5,756 nt of DNA from Clostridia bacterium. GTDB lineage: Bacteria; Bacillota_A; Clostridia; Christensenellales; Aristaeellaceae. The position numbers were made by a program, and so were the translations under genes. The stretch is taken from contig JAFUPT010000102.1 of NCBI GenBank assembly GCA_017481065.1, positions 1 to 5,756 of the forward strand. Reading direction: 5' to 3'. Below the pieces are notes generated by a model. That model was not told where the DNA came from. It saw nothing but the letters and a program-made list of their open reading frames with translations, and did not search any database. Positions 1 through 5,502 of the stretch are shown piece after piece. Position 1 is the stretch's first letter. Each line of letters starts with the position of its first letter.

Positions 1-822
1 CTTCTTCCCGGTGAAACCACCGAGCCCAATCTGGGCAGCTATACCTTTGATGAAAGCAAGGAACCTGTAACTGTATCACGCGATGCTTACTCAATCCCCG
101 AAAATGTCATTGAGGAACATGAAACGGATTACCGCTATGATGTGCAGATTCCATCTGCTGAGTTCATGAAGGTGTGCAAGGAAAACCATGCAACGCCTGT
201 CATCCTGACGTCCCTGATTGTCAGCGAAGGAATTGCTGCTCTCTATCCTGATTTCGATAAGCCGATCAACGCAAACATCGCTGTTGATATCCGCGATGCG
301 CTTGATCTTCCCAATACTTTCAAAAACTGTGTGCGCAGTATGCCGCTGCCCTTTGAAAGAGAATTCCTTTCCATGACTCTTGCAGAGCGGGCGCAGAAAC
401 AAAGAGCCTTGCTCAACGCACAGCGTGACAGAGATAACCTGAGAAGAGCCGCCAATGCCTCGCTGGGGCTGTTCGAAAAATTGGACAGTCTTCCGGATTA
501 CAAGGCAAAGCAGGGCATGATGGACTATTTTAACGGGATGCTGCTCAACACCTACATCATCAGCTATCTCGGACAGATGGTAGTCAATGAAAATGCACAG
601 TACATTGATACCGTGGGCTTCTATAATTCCGGCGCAGCTGGGATGGGCATCAACATTCTGTCCTGTGGCGATAAATTCTGCTTCAATTTCAAACAGAGTT
701 TTGAATCAGACAAATATGTCAAGGCATTTCTTGCAGGGCTTGATAAACTTGACATTGCCTATCAGGCCAGTGAAGCAATCCCGTTCCTGACTCCCAACGA
801 TTCCATCATCACAAGAAAGTAA
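1..822 (+). CDS. Condensation-domain-like acyltransferase, C-terminal part (5' end outside window)
   Basis: The reading frame is open from the first base to the TAA at 820-822, giving 273 visible residues. A GTG at 142 could be read as a start, but the frame continues upstream with normal protein sequence and no ribosome binding site precedes it, so the gene almost certainly begins left of the window. The pattern resembles the C-terminal lobe of the chloramphenicol-acetyltransferase/condensation fold: an N-x-x-V-D-I-R stretch followed by a conserved-looking Asn (about residues 88-107), then an S-Y-L-G-Q strand (about 187-191) and a late beta segment ending in F-K-Q-S. Members join acyl groups to amines or alcohols. 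The catalytic HHxxxD motif would lie in the missing N-terminal lobe, so activity cannot be judged. The stop is 14 bases before the ATPase at 837, so the two are probably co-transcribed. GC is about 47%, far below the ABC genes. An alcohol acetyltransferase or a non-ribosomal-peptide-type enzyme are both possible; the family call is moderate. Confidence 0.72.
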   Translation, partial: LLPGETTEPNLGSYTFDESKEPVTVSRDAYSIPENVIEEHETDYRYDVQIPSAEFMKVCKENHATPVILTSLIVSEGIAALYPDFDKPINANIAVDIRDALDLPNTFKNCVRSMPLPFEREFLSMTLAERAQKQRALLNAQRDRDNLRRAANASLGLFEKLDSLPDYKAKQGMMDYFNGMLLNTYIISYLGQMVVNENAQYIDTVGFYNSGAAGMGINILSCGDKFCFNFKQSFESDKYVKAFLAGLDKLDIAYQASEAIPFLTPNDSIITRK

Positions 823-836
823 GAAGGAGACACAAA

Positions 837-1739
837 ATGAATGCCATCGAAATCCGAAATCTATCGAAGAGCTTTCGCGGCATGTACGCCGTGGATCATT
901 TGAATATGACGGTGCCCGTGGGAGCGATCTACGGCTTCATCGGCGAGAACGGAAGCGGAAAATCCACCACCGAGAAGCTGATCTGCGGTCACCTTGTGCC
1001 GGACGAGGGCAAGATCAAACTGTTTGGCCGGGACTACACCGATCCCGGGGTGCGCGTGCGCGTGGGCGCGCTGATCGAAAACGCGGGCTGCTTCCCCAAT
1101 TCCAGCGTGTGGGACAACCTGATGATGCAGGCCATCAACCTGGGCCTTGAAAATCCCGGCAAGGAGATCAACAGGGTTCTCAGGATCGTCCGCATGGAGG
1201 ATTCCGCGAAGATCAAGTTCAAGAGCTGCTCCCTCGGCATGAAGCAGAGGATCGGCATCGCCATGGCGCTGCTGGGAAGTCCCGCGCTTTTGATCCTCGA
1301 CGAGCCCATCAACGGCCTGGATACCGACGGCATGCGCATCATGCGGGAGATTCTGGTGGACATCACCCGGAAATACCGCTGCACGGTGCTGATCTCCTCC
1401 CACATCCTCGGCGAGCTGGAAAAAATCGCCACCCACTACGGCATCATCCGCCAGGGACGAATGATTATGGAAATGTCCGCCGAGGAACTGGAGGGCCGCG
1501 CGCGCGTGTTCGTCTCCCTCAAGACAAGGGATATGCAGGGCGCAAAGGCCGCGCTGCGGGCAAAATTCGCTGATGTGCGCGAAGAAGAAGGATATCTGCG
1601 CGTGTACGATGTGAATGAACCCGAATCCATCGTGAAGCACCTGCTGGAGAACGGCCACGCCGTGCGCGAAATCAAGAAGAACAGGATCGGCCTTGAGGAA
1701 TACTACATTGAGCTGATGTCCCGGAAGGAGGCGGAATAA
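837..1739 (+). CDS. ABC transporter ATP-binding protein, lantibiotic/bacitracin-protection type (copy 1)
   Basis: A 300-residue ATPase that should power the permease encoded immediately downstream, on the cytoplasmic face of the membrane. Visible motifs in order: A-loop aromatic F13, Walker A GENGSGKST at 36-44 (K42), E81 where most ABC ATPases have the Q-loop glutamine, signature CSLGMKQR at 131-138, Walker B LLILDEP at 151-157 (catalytic E156), D-loop NGLD at 159-162, and H-loop H189. The residues after about 225 form the family's C-terminal extension and end in an I-G-L-E-E-Y-Y segment. All catalytic residues are intact. The E81 substitution (the 'E loop') and the SLGMKQR signature are typical of LanF/BcrA-like self-protection ATPases. 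The ATG at 837 has AAGGAG at 824-829 with a 7-base spacer. GC is high, with 60-70% in sampled lines, against about 47% in the gene before it. The substrate cannot be read from the ATPase. Confidence 0.95.
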   Translation: MNAIEIRNLSKSFRGMYAVDHLNMTVPVGAIYGFIGENGSGKSTTEKLICGHLVPDEGKIKLFGRDYTDPGVRVRVGALIENAGCFPNSSVWDNLMMQAINLGLENPGKEINRVLRIVRMEDSAKIKFKSCSLGMKQRIGIAMALLGSPALLILDEPINGLDTDGMRIMREILVDITRKYRCTVLISSHILGELEKIATHYGIIRQGRMIMEMSAEELEGRARVFVSLKTRDMQGAKAALRAKFADVREEEGYLRVYDVNEPESIVKHLLENGHAVREIKKNRIGLEEYYIELMSRKEAE

Positions 1740-2573
1740 ATGGCAGGCATGCGCGAACTGAAATTTGAATCCCCCAGCTTTGCAAGGCGTTTGAAGGGTA
1801 TGCTGGGCGTGGATTTTTACCGCCTGTTCCACACGCCCATGTATTACATCTTCCTCGCCATCGCCGCCATCATCCCGGCGATGATCCTCGGCACCACCGG
1901 CATGGAGAATCCCCAGACCGGTATGGCCGCCGCGCCGCTCTACACCAATGTATGGCACATCATCGCGGCGGATTCCCCGCTGTATGTGGTTTCCTCCATC
2001 GCGGAATATGCCAATATGAACATGGTGTTCATCTTCGGCGGCATCATGGTCTCCATCTTCATTGGCAACGACTATAGAAGCGGCTATGTCAAGCAGCTGT
2101 TCACCACCCACGCAAAAAAGCAGGATTACATGATGAGCAAGGCGCTGGCGGGCGCGTTTTCCATGGCCTGCATGTGTGTAACCTACCTGCTGGGCGCAGT
2201 GTTTGCGGGCCTACTCACCGGCATGTCCTTTGAGGTAAACGCAGGCTCCCTGATCCTTGCCATCCTCGGAAAGATGGTGATGAGCCTGGGCTGGGCCAGC
2301 CTGTACACCTTCCTGAACATCATCTTCAGGCGCTACTTCGGCATCTCCATCGCATCGTCCTTCTTCTTCGGCACGGGCATACTGATCATCGGCGCGGCGG
2401 CGATCCTCGGCAACAGTTCCGCGCTGAATATCTTCCTGTACGGTTCCTCGGTTTACGCCTGCCTGAGCAGCAATTTCCTTACGCTGCTGGTGTGCCTGGC
2501 TGTTTCCGTGGCCTGGGCGGCGGTCTACACGCTGCTGGGCGCCCGCATCCTCTCCAAGAGCGACGTTTATTAA
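1740..2573 (+). CDS. ABC-2-type membrane permease (copy 1)
   Basis: A 277-residue integral membrane partner of the preceding ATPase. The ATG directly abuts the ATPase stop codon (TAA 1737-1739), with AAGGAGG at 1725-1731 inside the upstream gene, so translation is probably coupled. A basic cytoplasmic N-terminus (R-R-L-K-G-M-L-x-V-D-F around 17-26) precedes six likely membrane segments at about 34-53, 92-109, 137-160, 170-196, 203-223 and 244-268. The first outside loop (about 54-91) carries P-Q-T-G at 58-61. After segment 2 comes the cytoplasmic stretch NDYRSGYVKQLF (110-121), the usual ABC-2 family motif, followed by A-K-K-x-D-Y and S-K. Size and layout fit the LanE/LanG/BcrB class of short permeases with no fused ATPase. 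It shares its N-terminus, the DYRSGY region and the C-terminal L-S-K with the permease at 3493, but the membrane segments have diverged strongly. The transported compound is unknown. Confidence 0.9.
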   Translation: MAGMRELKFESPSFARRLKGMLGVDFYRLFHTPMYYIFLAIAAIIPAMILGTTGMENPQTGMAAAPLYTNVWHIIAADSPLYVVSSIAEYANMNMVFIFGGIMVSIFIGNDYRSGYVKQLFTTHAKKQDYMMSKALAGAFSMACMCVTYLLGAVFAGLLTGMSFEVNAGSLILAILGKMVMSLGWASLYTFLNIIFRRYFGISIASSFFFGTGILIIGAAAILGNSSALNIFLYGSSVYACLSSNFLTLLVCLAVSVAWAAVYTLLGARILSKSDVY

Positions 2574-2588
2574 AGGAGGCGGCTTGAA

Positions 2589-3491
2589 ATGAATGCAATT
2601 GAAATCCGGGGCCTGACCAAGAGTTTCGGCAAGAAGCAGGCCCTGCGCGGCCTGAACATGACCGTGCCCATGGGCGCAATCTACGGCTTCATCGGCGAAA
2701 ACGGCAGCGGAAAATCCACCACGGAGAAGCTGATCTGCGGCCTGATCCAGCCCAGCGGCGGAACGATCAAGCTGTTCGGCAGGGATTACACGGATGCGGA
2801 TGTACGCGTGAAGACCGGCGTGCTGATCGAAGCGCCCGGTTGCTATCCCAATTACAGCGTATGGAACAACATGATGCTGCAGGCGGCGAACCTGGACATC
2901 AGAAATCCGGAGAAAGAGGTTGTAAAGGCGCTCAAGATGGTGCGCATGGAGGGCGCGGCGAGCAACAAATACAAGAACTGCTCCCTCGGCATGAAGCAGA
3001 GGATCGGCATCGCCATGGCGCTGCTGGGCAATCCGGCGCTCCTGATCCTCGATGAGCCCATCAACGGCCTGGATGCAGACGGCATGCGCATCATGCGCGA
3101 GGTGCTGACCGATATCACCCGAAATTACCAGTGCACGGTGGTGATCTCCTCCCACATCCTCGGCGAGCTGGAAAAGATTGCCACCCACTACGGCATCGTG
3201 CGCGGCGGCAGGATGATTTGCGAAATGAACGCCGAAAAGCTGGACGCCGACTGCCGCACTTATACGGCGCTCCGGGCGCGGGATATGGAGCGGGCCAAGG
3301 CGCTGCTCGCCTGCAAGTATTCCCGCGTGGAGGAGGCGGATGGCTATATTCGCGTATATGAGGCCGAAAATCCCGAGGAGATTGTTACTTATCTCTACGA
3401 AAACGGCATCCTGGTGAGCGAAATCAGGACCGATAAGATCGGCCTCGAGGAATACTACATTGACCTGATGAAGGAAAGGAGGGCGCGCTGA
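2589..3491 (+). CDS. ABC transporter ATP-binding protein, lantibiotic/bacitracin-protection type (copy 2)
   Basis: A second 300-residue ATPase, aligned to the one at 837 over its whole length without a gap. By hand count about 200 of 300 residues are identical. The motif numbering is the same: F13, Walker A 36-44, E81 replacing the Q-loop glutamine, CSLGMKQR 131-138, Walker B 151-157 with E156, D-loop 159-162, H189. Divergence is concentrated at 14-20, 51-60, 111-130 and the C-terminal extension 216-250, while the nucleotide-binding core is nearly invariant. The start is ATG with AAAGGAGG at 2572-2579, overlapping the previous stop codon, and a 9-base spacer. It presumably drives the permease at 3493, or pairs with the first ATPase in a mixed complex; both catalytic sites look intact, so neither copy is evidently a degenerate partner. 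It arose by duplication of the two-gene module. Confidence 0.95.
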   Translation: MNAIEIRGLTKSFGKKQALRGLNMTVPMGAIYGFIGENGSGKSTTEKLICGLIQPSGGTIKLFGRDYTDADVRVKTGVLIEAPGCYPNYSVWNNMMLQAANLDIRNPEKEVVKALKMVRMEGAASNKYKNCSLGMKQRIGIAMALLGNPALLILDEPINGLDADGMRIMREVLTDITRNYQCTVVISSHILGELEKIATHYGIVRGGRMICEMNAEKLDADCRTYTALRARDMERAKALLACKYSRVEEADGYIRVYEAENPEEIVTYLYENGILVSEIRTDKIGLEEYYIDLMKERRAR

Positions 3492-3492
3492 T

Positions 3493-4293
3493 ATGGCTGC
3501 AGGATTCAAGCGCCAGGGTTTCCGCAGGCGGCTCAAGAGCATGCTGAAGGTGGATTTCCGCAGGATGTTCACCATGCCGCTGGTTTACATCATGGTGGGC
3601 GCGTGCCTGGTGATGCCCATCCTGATCCTGATAATGACCACGATGATGGACGGCAGCGTAACCGTCGATCCCCAGACCGGCGTAGAAACCGTGATCGAGG
3701 GCTTCAAAAATACCTGGCAGGCAATTGGTTCAACCAGCGACGCAGGAATGATGCGCATGGATATCACCGGCATGTGCAACATCAATATGCTTTACTTCTT
3801 CGTGGCGGTGCTGGTGTGCATCTTTGTGGCGGATGATTTCCGCAGCGGATATGCCAAGAACCTGTTCACCGTGCGCGCAAAGAAGGGGGATTACGTCGTC
3901 TCCAAGACGCTTGTATGCTTCGTTGGCGGCATGCTGATGCTGATCGCATTCTTCATCGGCACGATGCTGGGCGGCGCGATTTCCGGCCTGCCCTTCGACC
4001 TGGGCGCGGCAGGCGCGGGCGGCGTCGTAATGTGCATGGTTGCCAAGCTGCTGCTGGTGGCAGTGTTTGTGCCGATTTATCTCTTGTGGAGCGTTGCTGC
4101 AAAGCAAAAGCTGTGGCTCTCCCTCGTGGGTTCCCTTGGAAGCGGCATGCTGCTCTTTATGATGGTTCCCATGCTCACGCCGCTGGATTCCACGATGATC
4201 AATGTGCTGATGTGCGCGGCGGGAGGAATCCTGTTCAGCGCAGGTCTCGGCGTGATCAGCAATCGGGTTCTGAGCAAAACCAGCTTGGTCTGA
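3493..4293 (+). CDS. ABC-2-type membrane permease (copy 2)
   Basis: A 266-residue membrane protein that starts one base after the stop of the second ATPase, with AAAGGAGG at 3475-3482 inside that gene. A basic N-terminus (R-R-R-L-K-S-M-L-K-V-D-F, 11-22) leads into six likely membrane segments at about 30-50, 97-113, 138-163, 174-200, 208-228 and 236-256. The first outside loop (51-96) again contains P-Q-T-G (60-63), and the cytoplasmic motif DDFRSGYAKNLF (114-125) followed by A-K-K-G-D-Y matches the first permease. The last residues (L-S-K) also match. Outside these anchors the two permeases differ much more than the two ATPases, as expected if they recognise different substrates or form a heterodimeric channel. 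It is the last gene of the string and is followed 21 bases later by a strong hairpin. It is a half-size permease, as in three-component lantibiotic protection systems. Confidence 0.9.
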   Translation: MAAGFKRQGFRRRLKSMLKVDFRRMFTMPLVYIMVGACLVMPILILIMTTMMDGSVTVDPQTGVETVIEGFKNTWQAIGSTSDAGMMRMDITGMCNINMLYFFVAVLVCIFVADDFRSGYAKNLFTVRAKKGDYVVSKTLVCFVGGMLMLIAFFIGTMLGGAISGLPFDLGAAGAGGVVMCMVAKLLLVAVFVPIYLLWSVAAKQKLWLSLVGSLGSGMLLFMMVPMLTPLDSTMINVLMCAAGGILFSAGLGVISNRVLSKTSLV

Positions 4294-4314
4294 TTCAAAA
4301 GAATAGAAGCATCT

Positions 4315-4348
4315 GGTGCTGGCAGAGTTTTCTCTGCCAGCACCCTTT
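4315..4348 (+). terminator. Rho-independent terminator of the ABC gene string
   Basis: A perfect 12-bp inverted repeat, GGTGCTGGCAGA (4315-4326) with its complement at 4333-4344, extends by one G-C pair (4327/4332) to a 13-bp stem around a four-T loop. The tail is CTTTATAT, a short and imperfect T run, so termination may be less than complete. It lies 21 bases after the stop of the second permease, which fits the end of the transcript. Confidence 0.82.
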
Positions 4349-4390
4349 ATATCAAAATACGGAGGAGAGGACAGCGCTAATGACGGGCCC

Positions 4391-4435
4391 GAATAAGAAA
4401 GCAGCGGTCTCCCTCAAATCGGGAGACCGCTGCTT
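4391..4435 (-). terminator. Rho-independent terminator of the GNAT gene
   Basis: A perfect 15-bp stem (4399-4413 with 4421-4435) surrounds a 7-base loop. Read on the minus strand it lies 23 bases after the GNAT stop codon and is followed by a T-rich run, TCTTATTC. On the plus strand the following bases are ATGCTTTCC, a poorer tail, so the main direction is leftward, although it may also stop read-through from the ABC genes. Confidence 0.85.
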
Positions 4436-4458
4436 ATGCTTTCCAGGCAGCGATTTGC

Positions 4459-5034
4459 CTACGAATGCTTTTCCGAATGCCGAAACCGAAGCATATTGGG
4501 CACGCATGCACCGGCCATCACGGTATCGCAAAGATAATGGTAAAATGCCCGGTACTGCGCTTCATCCAGCGCATGCGGGCAGGACATAACCACAAGCGCA
4601 TGCCCCTTATGCCCTTCATGATAGGGCGGATGCACATGCGAAAAACCATTTTCCACATAGCCGACGCTTTCGTAGAAGTGTTTGCGTCTCACAGCAACAG
4701 CATCCACCGGCGGATCAATCTCCAGGATCACTGTTTTTCCGAGCCCAGCAAGCAGCTTAAGCGCCTGCCGACCATATCCGCAGCCCCGCAGTTCCGGCAC
4801 GATGCAGAAATGCTCAACATAGATGAAGCCATCCGCCTGCCAGTTCAGGATGACGCCAACGAACACATCGCCATCCATAATCCGATAGAAATGGTAGGCG
4901 GGATCCGCCATGATCGCAGCCTGGGAAAACGCCTGCCTCTGCTCGTGATGCGGAAAGCTCTGCGCATACAATTCCATCGCAGGCGAGTACCAGGGATCAT
5001 GGGCCGCGCTCATTCGAACAAATTCAACAGACAT
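4459..5034 (-). CDS. GNAT-family N-acetyltransferase
   Basis: A 191-residue stand-alone acetyltransferase that would move an acetyl group from acetyl-CoA to an amine; the acceptor cannot be predicted. The acetyl-CoA pyrophosphate-binding motif A is clear: VPELRGCGYG at 79-88, with R83-x-x-G86-x-G88, on the helix after the strand containing I-Y-V-E-H. A later R-R-K-H-F-Y-E-S-x-G-Y segment (116-126) is the usual late GNAT motif in which the Tyr can act as general acid. A C-terminal region of about 40 residues beyond the core has the L-D-E-A-Q-Y style often seen in Firmicute members. A TTG two codons upstream (5038-5040) could extend it to 193 residues, but AAAGAGG at 5044-5050 is only 3 bases from that TTG and 9 from the ATG at 5032-5034, so the ATG is preferred. 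The gene has its own promoter and terminator and converges on the ABC genes, so a functional link to them is not implied. Confidence 0.92.
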   Translation of the reverse strand: MSVEFVRMSAAHDPWYSPAMELYAQSFPHHEQRQAFSQAAIMADPAYHFYRIMDGDVFVGVILNWQADGFIYVEHFCIVPELRGCGYGRQALKLLAGLGKTVILEIDPPVDAVAVRRKHFYESVGYVENGFSHVHPPYHEGHKGHALVVMSCPHALDEAQYRAFYHYLCDTVMAGACVPNMLRFRHSEKHS

Positions 5035-5043
5035 TTTCAATAA

Positions 5044-5050
5044 CCTCTTT
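5044..5050 (-). promoter_or_regulatory. Ribosome binding site deciding the GNAT start
   Basis: On the minus strand AAAGAGG ends 9 bases before the ATG at 5034 and only 3 bases before the in-frame TTG at 5040. The spacing favours the ATG. Confidence 0.7.
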
Positions 5051-5065
5051 CATGAATTGCCGGTT

Positions 5066-5094
5066 ATTATAGCACCGCAATGTTACGATGGCAA
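5066..5094 (-). promoter_or_regulatory. Sigma-A-type promoter for the GNAT gene
   Basis: On the minus strand a -35 element TTGCCA (5094-5089) is followed after exactly 17 bases by a perfect -10 TATAAT (5071-5066). Transcription would begin near 5060, leaving a short leader of about 25 bases before the GNAT ATG. This is the best-formed promoter in the window by spacing and consensus match. Confidence 0.85.
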
Positions 5095-5131
5095 GTCCTG
5101 CAGCAATTTACAGGCATCCGATATAAGGAGT

Positions 5132-5233
5132 ATGACGGTAGAGAAAGCTAAAGTTCTAAATGATTATGTTGGACAAGCTGCTGAAAGAACTGCCACTGCA
5201 ATGGGATATAAGCTACCAAGTTACGCAAGGTAG
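5132..5233 (+). other. Possible 33-residue small ORF or gene remnant
   Basis: ATG at 5132 to TAG at 5231 encodes a peptide starting MTVEKAKVLNDY and ending in MGYKLPSYAR. It looks protein-like: an amphipathic helical stretch and a balanced composition. AAGGAG lies at 5125-5130, but only one base separates it from the ATG, which is too close for efficient initiation. No clear rightward promoter precedes it. Just after the stop, TGCT-N6-AGCA (5237-5250) followed by six Ts resembles a very weak terminator. I do not recognise the family; it may be the tail of a larger gene destroyed by rearrangement, a small protein, or chance. Confidence 0.22.
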
Positions 5234-5271
5234 TTCTGCTACGGCCAGCATTTTTTCTACCAACTAAAAGT

Positions 5272-5300
5272 ATTATATCAAATTTCCAAGAAAAAGTCTA
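5272..5300 (-). promoter_or_regulatory. Candidate leftward promoter with extended -10
   Basis: On the minus strand TAGACT (5300-5295; 4 of 6 matches to TTGACA) is followed after 17 bases by TATAAT (5277-5272), preceded by TG plus one base, the extended -10 form. It points toward the GNAT gene about 240 bases away, with no good ORF between on that strand. It lies 37 bases to the left of the nearest NrdR-like site, so NrdR control is possible but not shown. Confidence 0.4.
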
Positions 5301-5320
5301 CCAAAATGGCTACCATCGTT

Positions 5321-5349
5321 TTGCCAAAAAGTCAAATCCACTATATCTT
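5321..5349 (+). promoter_or_regulatory. Candidate rightward promoter overlapping the first NrdR-like site
   Basis: TTGCCA (5321-5326) is followed after 17 bases by TATCTT (5344-5349). The -10 is weak, but it falls inside the first 16-bp site, the position expected for a repressor that blocks RNA polymerase. A second weak -10 candidate, TATAGT, lies at 5387-5392 just right of the second site. Confidence 0.28.
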
Positions 5350-5385
5350 GTGGTTTATTCGAATAAAAAACACTATATCTTGTGT
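5338..5385. promoter_or_regulatory. Tandem NrdR boxes (ribonucleotide reductase repressor operator)
   Basis: Two 16-bp sites share the core CACTATATCTTGTG: site 1 at 5338-5353 (CCACTATATCTTGTGG) and site 2 at 5370-5385 (ACACTATATCTTGTGT). Against the known NrdR consensus acaCwAtATaTwGtgt, site 2 matches at 15 of 16 positions and site 1 at 13 of 16. The spacer 5354-5369 is exactly 16 bp, so the centres are 32 bp apart, about three helical turns; paired boxes with 15-16 bp between them are the usual arrangement for NrdR. The spacer contains the 14-bp palindrome TTTATTCGAATAAA (5354-5367). NrdR is an ATP-cone, zinc-ribbon repressor that turns down ribonucleotide reductase genes when dATP is high. 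No nrd gene is in view; the next gene to the right is a transposase. Confidence 0.8.
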
Positions 5386-5472
5386 ATATAGTGTCAAATT
5401 GTGGTCAGCGTGTCCGAGAAGCCAAATCCGGTACTCTCTAATGGAGGATGCCGAATTCAACCTCGCAGATAG

Positions 5473-5502
5473 TTCTCATGTTCAGCCCACACATGCTATA
5501 AT
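5473..5502 (+). promoter_or_regulatory. Promoter of the transposase gene
   Basis: TTCTCA (5473-5478; 4 of 6 matches) is followed after 18 bases by a perfect TATAAT (5497-5502) with the extended -10 TG at 5494-5495. The ATG is 20 bases past the -10, giving a very short leader. The ribosome binding site is GGTGAT at 5514-5519, matching the far end of the Shine-Dalgarno complement and lying only 3 bases from the ATG, so initiation may be weak, as is common for transposases. Confidence 0.6.

Larger units (their letters stand above)
837..4293 (+). repeat. Diverged tandem duplication of a two-gene ATPase + permease module
   Basis: Unit 1 is 837-2573 and unit 2 is 2589-4293, with a register shift of 1752 bases across the ATPase genes. 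Both ATPases start with the same seven residues, are equally long and match at about two-thirds of positions. The permeases share N-terminal, post-segment-2 and C-terminal anchors. Identity at the DNA level is patchy: 1226-1276 and 2978-3028 are identical over 51 bases, and 927-988 and 2679-2740 differ at 3 of 62, while other parts of the same genes are clearly diverged. The layout A-B-A'-B' indicates duplication of the pair as a unit rather than of single genes. Confidence 0.9.

Noticed and set aside
142..144. GTG as the start of the first gene
   Set aside because: The frame is open and protein-like to the left edge, no Shine-Dalgarno sequence precedes the GTG, and the fold would lack its N-terminal lobe.
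861..2111. Long minus-strand open frame (416 codons) opposite the first ATPase and permease
   Set aside because: Composition rich in His, Asp and Gly is typical of the antisense frame of GC-rich genes; the plus strand encodes an ATPase with every catalytic motif.
2211..3575. Long minus-strand open frame (454 codons) opposite the second module
   Set aside because: The same antisense artefact; it repeats the pattern of 861-2111 because the plus-strand genes are duplicates.
3915..4589. 224-codon plus-strand frame overlapping the second permease and crossing both terminators
   Set aside because: Arg- and His-rich frame-shifted reading of the permease, running through two hairpins and antisense to GNAT; not coding.
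4465..5043. 192-codon plus-strand frame opposite the GNAT gene
   Set aside because: The minus strand carries the R-x-x-G-x-G acetyl-CoA motif, ribosome binding site, promoter and terminator; the plus frame has none of these.
5338..5385. Possible start of a CRISPR or other repeat array
   Set aside because: Only two copies of a 14-base core at 32-base spacing; the near-palindromic site and 16-bp spacer fit a repressor operator instead.
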